Source: Streptomyces sp. RB17 | Lineage (GTDB): Bacteria; Actinomycetota; Actinomycetes; Streptomycetales; Streptomycetaceae | Length of the DNA stretch: 64,000 bases | Direction of reading: 5' to 3' | NCBI RefSeq assembly: GCF_009604455.1 | Contig: NZ_WEGL01000007.1 | Location: 434,001 to 498,000, forward strand | Shown here: piece after piece, positions 47,401 to 56,699 of the stretch | How positions within the stretch are numbered: position 1 is the stretch's first letter | Layout: every line of letters starts with the position of its first letter | The notes under the pieces: generated by a model | Databases searched by the model: none | What the model was told of the DNA's origin: nothing | The model's input: the letters and a program-made list of their open reading frames with translations, nothing else | Position numbers and translations under genes: made by a program

Positions 47401-48792
47401 TCAGGGGTGGGCCGGTTTGCCGTCGCCGTACAGCCAGTCCTTCCAGATCTCGGTGAAGTCCTGGTGCGGGGCCTTCTTGTCCACGTACGCGGTGAAGTCG
47501 GCGGTGCTCGCGCTGCCGTGGCGGTGGGCGGCGGCCCAGCCCTGGACGATGTCGTAGAACGTGTCGTCGCCGACCTTCTGCCGGATCTTCTGCAGGACCA
47601 TCGCGCCACGCTCGTAGACGGGGCTGTCGGAGATGTGGGCGGCGCTCGACGGCTTCGCGGGCGGGTAGGCCCAGATGGCCTCGTCGTCGCCGTGGTACAG
47701 GTCCATGAAGTGCTTCTGCACGCTCTCGCCGCCGTGGTCCTCCCGCCACAGCCACTCCGCATACGTCGCGAAGCCCTCGTTGAGCCACATGTCCTGCCAG
47801 GACTTCGGGGTGACCGAGTCGCCGTACCACTGGTGGGCGAGTTCGTGCACGAGGGTGCCGGTGTCCGGGGCGCCGGGGAAGACGGGCCGGTTCTGGGTCT
47901 CCAGGGCGTAGCCGGCGTCGTCGGGGCGGTCGACGATGGCGCCGGTGGAGGAGAAGGGGTACGGCCCGAAGTTGATCTCCTCCCACTTGATGATGTCGGG
48001 AAGCTGCGCCAGTACCTTCTCGCTCGCCTTCGCCTGCGTGGGGTCGACAGCGGTGAGGACCGGCAGTCCGTGCGGGCCGGTGGTGCGGGTGAGGTCGAAG
48101 TGGCCGACGGCGACCGTGGCGAGGTAGCTCGCCATGGGCTGCGCGGTGTGCCAGTGCCAGGTCGTACGGCCGCCTTTGGTGGACCGGTCCGCCAACTCGC
48201 CGTTGGAGACGGCCTGGAGGCCCTCGGGGACGGTGACGGTGATGTCGTAGGAGGCCTTGTCGGAGGGGTGGTCGTTGCCGGGGAACCAGGCCATGGAGCC
48301 GACCGGTTCGCCGAGGCCGAGGGCGCCGTCGGCGGTCGGCAGCCAGCCCTCCTTCGAGCCGTCGGGGTCGGTGAGGGTCTGCGGGGCGCCCGAGTAGCGG
48401 ACGGTGGTGCGGAAGGTCTCGCCGTTGCTCAGGTCGTCGTGCGGGCGGACGGTGAGTTCCTGGCCGGCCCGGTTGAAGCGGGCCTTCCTGCCCTCGACGG
48501 TGACCGAGTCGACGTGCAGCCCGGCGAGGTCGAGGTCGAAGGCGGACAGGTCCTGGGTGGCGCGGGCGGTGATGACCGCCGTGCCGGTGAGACGGCGGGC
48601 GGCGGGGGTGTAGTCGAGGGTGAGGTCGTAGTGCCCGACGTCATAGCCGCCGTTGCCGGCCTTCGGGAAGTACGGGTCGCGTACGCCGGAGCCGCCCGGG
48701 GTGCCGTGCACACCGCCGTCGCACGCGGTGGCGGTCAGGGCGAGGGTGAGCAGGGCCGCGACGGCCGGCACCAGGCGTACGGATCTGGACAT
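47401..48792 (-). CDS. M1-family metallopeptidase, lipoprotein
   Basis: A 463-residue gluzincin. The signal sequence VPAVAALLTLALTATAC ends in a lipobox-like TATAC. The catalytic zinc motif is TLVHELAHQWYGDSVTP near residue 315, with the downstream glutamate ligand in MWLNEGFATYAEWLW. The N-terminal beta domain (YDLTLDYTPAARRLTGTAVITARA) is typical of M1 aminopeptidases. At 463 residues it lacks the long C-terminal domain of full-size members. It probably trims peptides outside the cell. Confidence 0.92.
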   Translation of the reverse strand: MSRSVRLVPAVAALLTLALTATACDGGVHGTPGGSGVRDPYFPKAGNGGYDVGHYDLTLDYTPAARRLTGTAVITARATQDLSAFDLDLAGLHVDSVTVEGRKARFNRAGQELTVRPHDDLSNGETFRTTVRYSGAPQTLTDPDGSKEGWLPTADGALGLGEPVGSMAWFPGNDHPSDKASYDITVTVPEGLQAVSNGELADRSTKGGRTTWHWHTAQPMASYLATVAVGHFDLTRTTGPHGLPVLTAVDPTQAKASEKVLAQLPDIIKWEEINFGPYPFSSTGAIVDRPDDAGYALETQNRPVFPGAPDTGTLVHELAHQWYGDSVTPKSWQDMWLNEGFATYAEWLWREDHGGESVQKHFMDLYHGDDEAIWAYPPAKPSSAAHISDSPVYERGAMVLQKIRQKVGDDTFYDIVQGWAAAHRHGSASTADFTAYVDKKAPHQDFTEIWKDWLYGDGKPAHP

Positions 48793-48870
48793 GTCAGTGA
48801 TCTTAGGTGCCGGGGTCCGAGGGGCCCGTGTGTCGTCAGGCTCCTGCCGAGGCGTGACACCATCTCTGAC

Positions 48871-49371
48871 GTGCTCGACATCGGCTACGCCCTCTCCAAC
48901 CGGTTCCCGGACCCTCCGCAGACCGACTACCGCCGCGCGGACGTCCGTGCGCTGCGGCACGACCTGTTCTGCGGTGACGTGTATCTCGCGGACACGAAGA
49001 CGGACCGGGAGCTGTCCACAGCCTGGGGATGGGTGCCGGTGCTGGACTTCGCGTGGGCGCTGTGCGACATCGTGGAGCGACTGGACCGAGACCCGATGGG
49101 CTCCCGCGCCGCCCGGCCGCAGCGGGCGGAGCTGGACTTCACCGAGTCCACCGACCGGATGCTGTTCGAGCGCCGCTTCGGCTGGGTGGACGTCACCGCC
49201 GACTGGGTGCCGGCCGAGGAGTCCCCGCTGTCCTTCTCCCATGCCGAACTGCGCCGCGAGGCCCGTGACTTCCTGCACGACCTGATCGCCGACCTGACCG
49301 ATCTCCATGAGGACCTGGCGGAGAACCCGGCGATCTGGACGCTCCAGGCCCGCTTTCCACGCGTGCCGTAG
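48871..49371 (+). CDS. Hypothetical protein, unknown
   Basis: A 166-residue acidic soluble protein from GTG 48871 (VLDIGYALSNRFPDPPQTDYRRADVRALRHDLFCGDVYLAD). It contains WVPVLDFAWALCDIVERLD and a helical C-terminus (REARDFLHDLIADLTDLHEDL). I recall similar Streptomyces proteins without an assigned domain. It has no membrane segment or catalytic motif. It is divergent from the M1 peptidase and convergent with the pentapeptide-repeat gene. Confidence 0.7.
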   Translation: MLDIGYALSNRFPDPPQTDYRRADVRALRHDLFCGDVYLADTKTDRELSTAWGWVPVLDFAWALCDIVERLDRDPMGSRAARPQRAELDFTESTDRMLFERRFGWVDVTADWVPAEESPLSFSHAELRREARDFLHDLIADLTDLHEDLAENPAIWTLQARFPRVP

Positions 49372-49386
49372 AGCCCGCGGGAGGGC

Positions 49387-50076
49387 CTACTCCACGCGGA
49401 TCCCCAGTTCTGCCGCCAACGCCGGTGCCAGATCCAGCAGTTGCCCCGTGCTGATCACCGCCCCCGACAGCCGGTCCAGCCCGCGCACGAGCTCCAGCGG
49501 AGCGGCCCCGCGCAAGTCCACGTCCGTCAGTGTCGCGCTGCCGAAGTCGGCCTCTCTCAGCGCGCAGTCGACGAACTCCACCCGCTCCAGGGTCGCGCCC
49601 GCGAAGTCCGGCTCGACCAGGACGCAGGACTCGAAGACGACGTCCTTCAGGCGGGCCTCCCGCATGTTGAGGTAGTCGATCTTGCCGCCGCGGACCACGA
49701 CCCGTTCCAGGACGGCGCCGTGCAGCTGTGTGCCGCCCAGCCGGGCGTCGATCAGCTCGACGTCCCGGAACGTGGACTCGGCGAGATGCGTGCCCACCCC
49801 GCGCAGCCCCGTCAGGACCGAGTCCAGCACTCTGGCCCGGCCCAGCGCGGCATCGTCCACCACGCAGCCGGTCAGCGCGCAGTCCATGAACCGGGCGCCC
49901 ACGCCGTCCTGCCCGGTCAGGTCGGCGTCCCGGAATTCCAGCCCGTCGTAATCCCCGTCCGGCTCCAACTCCGCCTCGGCCCACGGCCGAAGGGGCGGCA
50001 GCCGCAGCTCCGGCCGTCGCGCGCCCTTCACCCCTGCCCGGCCCACCGCACGGCCGCCCGTCGCTCTCCTCGCCAT
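49387..50076 (-). CDS. Pentapeptide-repeat protein
   Basis: A 229-residue protein from ATG 50076. After a basic proline-rich N-terminus it shows a run of A(D/N)LxF-type pentapeptides (YDGLEFRDADLTGQDGVGARF... DVELIDARLGGTQLHGAVLERV... READFGSATLTDVDLRGA) expected to form a right-handed quadrilateral beta-helix. Some such proteins mimic DNA and protect gyrase, but that activity cannot be assumed. It ends with a short helical cap (LLDLAPALAAELGI). Confidence 0.85.
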   Translation of the reverse strand: MARRATGGRAVGRAGVKGARRPELRLPPLRPWAEAELEPDGDYDGLEFRDADLTGQDGVGARFMDCALTGCVVDDAALGRARVLDSVLTGLRGVGTHLAESTFRDVELIDARLGGTQLHGAVLERVVVRGGKIDYLNMREARLKDVVFESCVLVEPDFAGATLERVEFVDCALREADFGSATLTDVDLRGAAPLELVRGLDRLSGAVISTGQLLDLAPALAAELGIRVE

Positions 50077-50171
50077 GCCCCCATGCTGCACCCCACCACT
50101 GACAATCCCCCCTGACCTGCGCAAACCCCGGCGATGTCACATTCCGGCCCCGCCGAACAGTCCTATACACG

Positions 50172-50211
50172 GACCGACAGCCGTACGCCCGTCACCGACC
50201 GACAGCCATAC
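50172..50211. repeat. 15-bp direct repeat upstream of the FAD oxidoreductase gene
   Basis: GACCGACAGCCGTAC (50172-50186) and GACCGACAGCCATAC (50197-50211) repeat with a 25-bp period and one mismatch, 40-80 bp before ATG 50251. They look like tandem binding sites for an unidentified regulator. Confidence 0.5.
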
Positions 50212-50250
50212 ACACGGCCAGGTGTACCGATCCGAGGGAGGGCCCACCCC

Positions 50251-51423
50251 ATGCACCGCCCCCTGCACCGCATCACCGTCGTCGGCGGTGGCTTCGCCGG
50301 ACTCACCGCCGCGATCACCGCCGCCGAGGCCGGCGCCGAGGTCACCGTGTACGAGTCCCATCACACCCTCGGCGGCCGGGCCCGCACCGCCGAGGGGCCG
50401 TACCGCACCAACGAGGGCCCGCACGCCCTCTACAACGGCGGCCCGCACTGGACCTGGCTCAGGCAGCGGGACCTGATCGGACCGCTCGCCCCGATCCCGG
50501 CCCTGCAGGCCGCCCGGCTGCGGCTGCGGCACCACGGCACGCTGCGCCGCACCCCGCCCTTCGGGATGCTGAAGCTGCTGCGTCCCGGCGTCCGGCAGGC
50601 GCCCGTCGACACCGACTTCCTGAGCTGGGCCACCGGAGTGGCCGGCGAGGAGGGCGCCCGCGCCGCCGCCCACTACGCGGCCGTCGCCCTCTTCCACCAC
50701 GACCCCGGCGCCCTGTCCGCCGCGTTCGTGCAGGAACGACTGCGCCGGGCCACCAAACTGCCGCCGGAGGCGCACTACCCGGTCGGCGGCTGGGCCCGCC
50801 TGATCGACCGGATGGCCGCGCGGGCCTGGAAGCTGGGCGTGCGGGTCGAGACGCTGTCCCGCGTCGGCGAACTGCCCACCGACACCCCCGTGGTCGTCGC
50901 CACCTCCCTGCCCGCCGCCCGGCGGCTGCTCCGCGACGACTCGCTCACCTGGCCCAGCGGCCGTACCGTCCTGCTCGACCTCGCCGTCCGCACCCGGCGC
51001 GGCGACCCCTTCGTCCTCTCCGACCTCGACGCGACCGGCCGGCTGGAGCGGTGCACCGCACCGGACCCGTCCCTCGCCCCGGCCGGGGAACAGCTGATCC
51101 AGGGGCAGTTCCCGCTCGGGCCGGACGAGTCCCGCGCCGACGGCCTCGCCCGCGCCGAGGAACTCCTCGACCTGGGCTTCCCGGGCTGGCGGGAGCGGCT
51201 GACCTGGCGGCGGGAAGCCGTGGCGGACGGCCGTACCGGGGCCGTGGACCCGCCGGGGAGCAGCTGGCGGGACCGGCCCGCCGTGGACCGCGGCGACGGG
51301 GTCTACCTCGCCGGCGACCAGGTGGCCGCGCCCGGTGTGCTGTCGGAGGTGTCCTTCAACAGCGCGGTCACCGCGGTGTCCCTGATCCTCGGCCGGCCCG
51401 TCCTTGACCTCAAGCGGGCTTGA
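50251..51423 (+). CDS. FAD-dependent phytoene-desaturase-like oxidoreductase
   Basis: A 390-residue flavoprotein. The N-terminal dinucleotide fold ITVVGGGFAGLTAAITAAEAGAEVTVYESHHTLGGRART has GxGxxG and the following conserved GGRA/S. The C-terminal GVYLAGDQVAAPGVLSEVSFNSAVTAV is the FAD-binding end. It resembles amine-oxidase or phytoene-desaturase-type enzymes, but no carotenoid genes are nearby and substrate is unknown. ATG 50251 has GAGGGAGG upstream, which decides against earlier in-frame starts. It is followed by a quinone-oxidoreductase-like gene. Confidence 0.85.
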   Translation: MHRPLHRITVVGGGFAGLTAAITAAEAGAEVTVYESHHTLGGRARTAEGPYRTNEGPHALYNGGPHWTWLRQRDLIGPLAPIPALQAARLRLRHHGTLRRTPPFGMLKLLRPGVRQAPVDTDFLSWATGVAGEEGARAAAHYAAVALFHHDPGALSAAFVQERLRRATKLPPEAHYPVGGWARLIDRMAARAWKLGVRVETLSRVGELPTDTPVVVATSLPAARRLLRDDSLTWPSGRTVLLDLAVRTRRGDPFVLSDLDATGRLERCTAPDPSLAPAGEQLIQGQFPLGPDESRADGLARAEELLDLGFPGWRERLTWRREAVADGRTGAVDPPGSSWRDRPAVDRGDGVYLAGDQVAAPGVLSEVSFNSAVTAVSLILGRPVLDLKRA

Positions 51424-51480
51424 GGTCGGAGCGTGGACCCGAAAAGCCCGATGAGTCAGCCGTCCTCCTGGGGGTCACCC

Positions 51481-52452
51481 ATGCACGCCGTCCGCCTCTA
51501 CGCCTTCGGTCCCGCCGAGAACCTCACCTACGAGCAGGCCCCGGACCCGGTCCCCGGCCCGGGCCAGGTGCGGATCGCGGTCGCCGCGGCCGGGGTGCAC
51601 CTGATCGACGCCGCCCTGCGCGCCGGCCACCGGGGCCCGCTGCCCGAGCGGCCCGCCCTGCCGACCGTGCCCGGCCGCGAGGTCGCGGGGGTCGTCGACG
51701 CGCTCGGCGACGGCGTCGACGGGCTGTGGCTCGGCAGGCGGGCCGTGGCCCACCTCGGCTTCGCGCCCGGAGGGTACGCCGAACTCGCCGTCACCGACGT
51801 CGACCGCGTGCACGAGATCCCGGCGAACCTGGACTTCGCCGCCGCCGTCGCCATGATCGGCACGGGACGTACGGCGCTCGGGATCGTGGGGTTCGCCGAA
51901 CCGGGACCGGACGACGTGGTCGTCGTACCCGCCGCCGCCGGAGGCATCGGCACCCTGCTCGTGCAGTACGCCAGGAACGCCGGCGCCACCGTGGTCGGAC
52001 TCGCGGGCGGCGCCGGGAAGACCGCCCGCGTCCGGGCGAACGGCGCCGATCTCGCCGTCGACTACACCGACACCGCCTGGCCCGCCACGGTCCGCGCCCG
52101 CCTCGGGACCCGGCAGGCCACGCTCGTCTACGACGGCGTCGGCGGCGAGGCCGCCCGGCAGGCCGTCGCCCTCCTCGGGCCGGGCGGGCGGCACCTGGTC
52201 TTCGGCTGGTCGGCGGAAGGCATCGGGCAGGGCACGGGCCACCTCGTCGAAGGCGTCTCCCAGTCCGTGCTCGGCCCCGACATGCTCCGCAGGGCCGGCG
52301 GCCTGCGCGCGCTCGAACTGCGCGCGCTCGCCGAGGCCGCCCACGGCCGGCTGCGGCCCGCCGTCACCCGCTTCCCCCTCGCGCGGGCGGCCGCCGCCCA
52401 CCGCGCACTCGAGAACCGCGACACCATCGGAAAGGTGGTACTGGAACCATGA
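51481..52452 (+). CDS. Quinone-oxidoreductase-like MDR alcohol dehydrogenase
   Basis: A 323-residue medium-chain dehydrogenase/reductase. MHAVRLYAFGPAENLTYEQAPDPVPGPGQVRIAV and PGREVAGVVDALGDGVDGLWLGRRAVAHL form the catalytic domain without zinc ligands. VVVPAAAGGIGTLLVQYARNAGATVVGLAGG is the NADPH-binding loop in the usual A(A)GGVG position. It probably reduces quinones or enones. Its TGA overlaps an ATG of the next gene (ATGA), so the MFS exporter may be translationally coupled. Confidence 0.88.
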   Translation: MHAVRLYAFGPAENLTYEQAPDPVPGPGQVRIAVAAAGVHLIDAALRAGHRGPLPERPALPTVPGREVAGVVDALGDGVDGLWLGRRAVAHLGFAPGGYAELAVTDVDRVHEIPANLDFAAAVAMIGTGRTALGIVGFAEPGPDDVVVVPAAAGGIGTLLVQYARNAGATVVGLAGGAGKTARVRANGADLAVDYTDTAWPATVRARLGTRQATLVYDGVGGEAARQAVALLGPGGRHLVFGWSAEGIGQGTGHLVEGVSQSVLGPDMLRRAGGLRALELRALAEAAHGRLRPAVTRFPLARAAAAHRALENRDTIGKVVLEP

Positions 52453-54056
52453 AACGCCCGCCGAAAACCTTGAAGAAGGCCACGAACAGCCCCACCGCAC
52501 ACACGGATGCAATACGCCCCGATTCGTGGTCTTCTGGCCAGATGAGTATCGGCCGAACGGGTGCGGCAGGAACCCCCCGAGTGGCCCCCGAGGGGACCGA
52601 TCCACACCGCTGGTGGGCCCTCGTCGTCATCGCCCTCGCCCAGCTGATGGTCGTCCTGGACGCGACGATCGTGAACATCGCCCTCCCCTCCGCCCAGCAC
52701 GCCCTGCACATGTCCGACGGCAACCGGCAGTGGGTCATCACCGCCTACACCCTCGCCTTCGGCGGCCTCCTCCTGCTCGGCGGCCGCATCGCCGACCTCG
52801 TCGGACGCAAACGCACCTTCGTCTTCGGGCTCATCGGCTTCGCCGTCGCCTCCGCGATCGGCGGCGCCGCCACCAGCTCCGGCATGCTCTTCGGCGCCCG
52901 CGCCCTCCAGGGCGCCTTCGCCGCCGTCCTCGCCCCCTCCGCGCTCTCCCTGCTCACCACGACCTTCACCGACCCCCGCGAACGCGGCAAGGCCTTCGGC
53001 GTCTACGGCGCCCTCGCCGGCAGCGGCTCGGCGATCGGGTTCATCGTCGGCGGCCTGCTCACCGAATACCTCAACTGGCGCTGGTGCCTGTACGTCAACG
53101 TGCCCATCGCCGTCATCGCCGTGTTCGGCGCCTTCGCCCTCCTGCACGACCGCCCCGGCCACCGCGAGGCCGGCCTCGACGTACCCGGCGCACTGCTCGG
53201 CTGCGGCGGCCTCGTCGCCATCGTCTACGGCTTCAGCGAGGCCGAACCACGCGGCTGGACCGACCCGCTGGTCCTCGCCCTCTTCGCGGCCGGAATCGCC
53301 CTGCTCACCGCGTTCGTCTGGTGGCAGAACCGCGCCCCGAACCCGCTGCTCCCCCTGCACATCATCAAGAACCGCAACCGCGCCGGCTGCTTCCTGACCA
53401 TGATGCTCGCGACGATCGGCATGTTCGGCCTGTTCCTGTTCATGACCTACTACCTGCAGATCATCCTCGGCTACTCGCCGGTCAGGACAGGCCTCGCCTA
53501 TCTCCCCCTCACCGCCGCCATCATCACCGGCTCCACCCAGATCTCCGCCCGGCTGCTGCACCGCGTCGCCCCGCGCATGCTCATGGCCCCCGGCATGCTC
53601 CTCGCCGCGGGCGGCATGACACTCCTCACCCGCATGACGGTCCACTCCTCCTACACCACCGAGATTCTGCCCGCCCTCATCCTCATGGGCCTCGGCATGG
53701 GCCTGACCTTCATGCCCGTGTTCGCCACCGCGACCTCCGGCATCGCCCCCCGCGACTCGGGCGTCACCTCGGCAACCGTCAACACCTCCCAGCAGGTCGG
53801 CGGCTCCATCGGTACGGCACTGCTCAACACCATCGCCACCACCAGCAGCACCGCGTACATCACCGCCCACCTGCGCACCGGCGCACCCAAGGCCCTCGTG
53901 ATCCCCGCCGGCGTCGTCCACGGCTACACGATCGCCATCTGGTGGGCGGCCGGCGTGATGCTCCTGGCAGGACTGACCGCCGCCCTGATGGTCACGGCCA
54001 AGGCCCCGAAACACGGAGCGCCGGCCGACGCCCCGGTACCCGAATCAGTGAACTGA
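52449..54056 (+). CDS. DHA2 (EmrB/QacA) family MFS drug exporter
   Basis: About 535 residues from ATG 52449, with 14 predicted helices. WWALVVIALAQLMVVLDATIVNIALPSAQ is the helix-1 motif D1 of the DHA2 group, LLLLGGRIADLVGRKRTFVFGL the loop-2/3 motif A, and GSAIGFIVGGLLTEYLNWRWCLYVNVPIAV motif C. ATG 52542 (MSIGRTGAAG) is the alternative start; the 52449 start overlaps the upstream stop as ATGA. It should export hydrophobic drugs by proton antiport. No TetR regulator is adjacent. Confidence 0.9.
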   Translation: MKRPPKTLKKATNSPTAHTDAIRPDSWSSGQMSIGRTGAAGTPRVAPEGTDPHRWWALVVIALAQLMVVLDATIVNIALPSAQHALHMSDGNRQWVITAYTLAFGGLLLLGGRIADLVGRKRTFVFGLIGFAVASAIGGAATSSGMLFGARALQGAFAAVLAPSALSLLTTTFTDPRERGKAFGVYGALAGSGSAIGFIVGGLLTEYLNWRWCLYVNVPIAVIAVFGAFALLHDRPGHREAGLDVPGALLGCGGLVAIVYGFSEAEPRGWTDPLVLALFAAGIALLTAFVWWQNRAPNPLLPLHIIKNRNRAGCFLTMMLATIGMFGLFLFMTYYLQIILGYSPVRTGLAYLPLTAAIITGSTQISARLLHRVAPRMLMAPGMLLAAGGMTLLTRMTVHSSYTTEILPALILMGLGMGLTFMPVFATATSGIAPRDSGVTSATVNTSQQVGGSIGTALLNTIATTSSTAYITAHLRTGAPKALVIPAGVVHGYTIAIWWAAGVMLLAGLTAALMVTAKAPKHGAPADAPVPESVN

Positions 54057-54578
54057 CCCCAGCGGACAAGCCCGCCCGGCCGACTCACCACCACCCGGGC
54101 CGGAACCCGACCCCAGCGCCGCCAGCGCATCGTCCGTCAGCCGGTACACCGTCCACTCGTCCTGCGGACGCGCCCCCAACGCCTCGTAGAAGCCGATCGC
54201 CGGGCGGTTCCAGTCCAGCACCGACCACTCCAGCCGCCCGTACCCGCGCTCCACACAGATCCGCGCCAACTCCGTCAGCAGCGCCCGGCCGTGCCCGCCG
54301 CCACGGGCACCCGGCCGCACGTACAGATCCTCCAGGTAGATCCCGTGCACCCCACGCCAGGTCGAGAAGTTCAAGAACCACAGCGCGAACCCCACGGCCT
54401 CCCCGGTGGCGTCGTCCACAGCCATGTGCGCGAACGCCGCCGGCCGCTCCCCGAACAACGCCTCCCCCAGCTGCTCCTGCGTCGCCCTCGCCTCGTGCGA
54501 AGCCTTCTCGTACTCGGCCAGCTCACGGATCAGGCCATGGATGACGGGAATGTCGTCAGGGATCGCGGTACGAATCAT
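54045..54578 (-). CDS. GNAT N-acetyltransferase, diamine/thialysine acetyltransferase-like
   Basis: A 177-residue acetyltransferase beginning MIRTAIPDDIPVIHGLIRELAEYEKASHEARAT. LYVRPGARGGGHGRALLTELARICVERGYGRLEWSVLDWNRPAIGFYEALGA contains motif A (R-G-G-G-H-G) and the DWN..A..FY segment typical of SSAT/thialysine-acetyltransferase relatives. ATG 54578 is well supported. The 3' end overlaps the convergent MFS gene by 12 bp. Likely substrates are small amines, by family resemblance only. Confidence 0.87.
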   Translation of the reverse strand: MIRTAIPDDIPVIHGLIRELAEYEKASHEARATQEQLGEALFGERPAAFAHMAVDDATGEAVGFALWFLNFSTWRGVHGIYLEDLYVRPGARGGGHGRALLTELARICVERGYGRLEWSVLDWNRPAIGFYEALGARPQDEWTVYRLTDDALAALGSGSGPGGGESAGRACPLGSVH

Positions 54579-54610
54579 GCGGCGAGGCTAACCCGGCGTC
54601 CCCCCGCCGC

Positions 54611-56017
54611 TCAGTGCCGCCCCGCGACCCGGTCCGCCACCCTCGCCAGCCGCGAGGACTCCGTCCCCGGCCGCAGACGTTCCCGCTGGTCGGCGGTGCG
54701 GTAGGTGGCATACATGCCGTGGACACCGAGCCAGCGGAAGGGTTCGGGCTCCCACCTGCGGACCTTGTGGTTCACCCAGGGCAGATCCGTCAGCTCGGTC
54801 CGGCCGCCCTGGCCGGAATCCCGCTGGACCAGATCGCGCAGCGTACGGGCGGCCAGGTTGGTGGTGGCGACACCGGACCCGACGTAGCCGCCGGCCCAGC
54901 CGAGGCCCGTCGAACGGTCCAGCGTCACCGTCGCACACCAGTCGCGGGGTACGCCGAGGACGCCGGACCAGGCGTGCGTCACGCGCACTCCGGCGAGGGC
55001 CGGGAAGAAGCGGGTCAGGATCTCCCGGAGGGCTTCGACGGTCGCCTCCTGCGTGCGGCCGTCGTTGTCCGTCCTGGATCCGAAGCGGTAGGGGATCCCG
55101 CGTCCGCCGAGCGCGATACGGCCGTCGGCGGTGCGCTGGGCGTACATGTAGGCGTGGGCCATGTCGCCCAGAGTTTCCCGGCCGTCCCAGCCGATGGACG
55201 CCCACTGGTCCTCCGTCAACGGCTCGGTGGCGATCATGGAGGAGTTCATCGGGAGCCAGGTGCGCCGCTGGCCCTTCAGGGACGCGGTGAAGCCCTCCGT
55301 GCAACGCAGGACGTACGGGGCGCGGACCGTGCCGTACGGAGTCACGGCGTGCTGGGGACGAATCTCGGTCACCGGGGTCGACTCATGGATCGTGACACCC
55401 AGCGCCTCCACCGCCGCCGCGAGACCCTTCACCAGCTTCGCCGGGTGCAGCCGCGCGCCGTGCGGGGTCCAGGTCGAACCGACCGCGTCGGCGACACGAA
55501 TACGCTCGGCGGTCTGCCGGGCACCGTAGAGCTCCCGGTCCTTCTCGCCGTACGACAGCTCGTGCTCGTGGAAGGCCTTGAGGCGCGCCAGTTGAGCGGG
55601 AGTGGTGGCCACCTCCAGAACGCCGCCCCGGTGGATGTCGGCGTCGATACCCTCCGCCTCCGCCGCCGCGATCACCTCGGCGACCGTGTCGTTCATCGCC
55701 CTCTGCAGACGCACGGCCGCTTCACGACCATGCAGCCTCGCATACCGGTCACGGCCGGCGACGCCGTTGTAGAGCCAGCCACCGTTACGGCCGGAGGCGC
55801 CATAGCCACAGAACTTCTGCTCCAGGACGGTGATACGGAGGAAGGGCGCGGCCTTCTTCAAGTAGTACGCGGTCCACAGACCGGTGTAACCGCCACCGAC
55901 GATCGCGACGTCCGCCGTCGCGTCCCCCGGCAGCGGCTCACGTACCGCAGGCAGACCGTCATCCGCGTACCAGAAGGAGACCCCACCATTGACGACACTG
56001 CTCGCCGTGCTGCTCAT
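54611..56017 (-). CDS. FAD-dependent oxidoreductase (DAO/glycine-oxidase-like)
   Basis: A 468-residue flavoprotein. VAIVGGGYTGLWTAYYLKKAAPFLRITVLEQKFCGYGASGRNGGWL is the FAD fold with the characteristic SGRNGG of the DadA/PuuB-type DAO family. GYVGSGVATTNLAARTLRDLV lies near the C-terminus. Members oxidise amino acids or polyamines such as gamma-glutamylputrescine. ATG 56017 is used. The rhomboid-like gene ends 10 bp upstream on the same strand, and the diamine-acetyltransferase-like gene follows 32 bp downstream, which is consistent with amine metabolism. Confidence 0.88.
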   Translation of the reverse strand: MSSTASSVVNGGVSFWYADDGLPAVREPLPGDATADVAIVGGGYTGLWTAYYLKKAAPFLRITVLEQKFCGYGASGRNGGWLYNGVAGRDRYARLHGREAAVRLQRAMNDTVAEVIAAAEAEGIDADIHRGGVLEVATTPAQLARLKAFHEHELSYGEKDRELYGARQTAERIRVADAVGSTWTPHGARLHPAKLVKGLAAAVEALGVTIHESTPVTEIRPQHAVTPYGTVRAPYVLRCTEGFTASLKGQRRTWLPMNSSMIATEPLTEDQWASIGWDGRETLGDMAHAYMYAQRTADGRIALGGRGIPYRFGSRTDNDGRTQEATVEALREILTRFFPALAGVRVTHAWSGVLGVPRDWCATVTLDRSTGLGWAGGYVGSGVATTNLAARTLRDLVQRDSGQGGRTELTDLPWVNHKVRRWEPEPFRWLGVHGMYATYRTADQRERLRPGTESSRLARVADRVAGRH

Positions 56018-56027
56018 GGCCCGGACG

Positions 56028-56693
56028 TTAACCCCTCGGAGCGGCCAGTGTCTCCTTCGGATTCCATGCTTTTCCACGGCCTCTGGTCAGCGGGTAACAG
56101 GCCAGTCCGATCAGTACCGAGACGAAGTGGCCGAGTTCGGTGAACGTACGTCCCGAGGCCAGGGGCAGACTGAAGACGACCAGGATGACCAGGAGATACG
56201 CGTAACGCCAGGGTGGCGCGATGCGGTAGGTCAGCACGCCGATGACCCCTGCCAGGGCGTAACTGACCCCGGTGTCCAGGGTGTTGACGGCCGAGTGCGG
56301 GGCCATGCCGTCCCGGATCGCCTTGAGCAGGGCACCTTCGCTGATGAGGGTGGCCAGGACGTGCGACAGGGCACACACCGCGAGCCAGCGGGCCGTGCCG
56401 AGCCAGCGTTCGACGGGCGCCTGGAAAACGGTGTACAGCACGACGTAGGGGAGCCAGCGACCACTGTCGATCCACATCGCACTGGCCACCAGGACCCGCA
56501 CCGGGTTGCGCGACAGCTCATGGATGTTCGTCGACCGCTGCCGCAGGAAGTGCTGCTCAAACTCCGGCGACATCTGGTGCAGCGCGACGGTCGTGACGAA
56601 CAGGACCAACAGCCACACATACGTGCCGGGAGCGCTGCGGACATACGCCCACACACCGCCGAGGCCCCGGTTGATTCGCATGAGCCGATTCAC
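56028..56693 (-). CDS. Rhomboid-like integral membrane protein
   Basis: About 221 residues from GTG 56693, with six or more helices. LDTGVSYALAGVIGVLTY holds a GxSx-like Ser and ELGHFVSVLIGLACYP a helix with His, which could be the Ser-His dyad of a rhomboid protease; the classical GxSG is not exact (GVSY). It may therefore be a proteolytic or inactive (pseudo)rhomboid. ATG 56681 is another start. An ATG at 56726 would overlap the divergent kinase gene and is unlikely. Confidence 0.72.
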   Translation of the reverse strand: MNRLMRINRGLGGVWAYVRSAPGTYVWLLVLFVTTVALHQMSPEFEQHFLRQRSTNIHELSRNPVRVLVASAMWIDSGRWLPYVVLYTVFQAPVERWLGTARWLAVCALSHVLATLISEGALLKAIRDGMAPHSAVNTLDTGVSYALAGVIGVLTYRIAPPWRYAYLLVILVVFSLPLASGRTFTELGHFVSVLIGLACYPLTRGRGKAWNPKETLAAPRG

Positions 56694-56699
56694 GCACGC

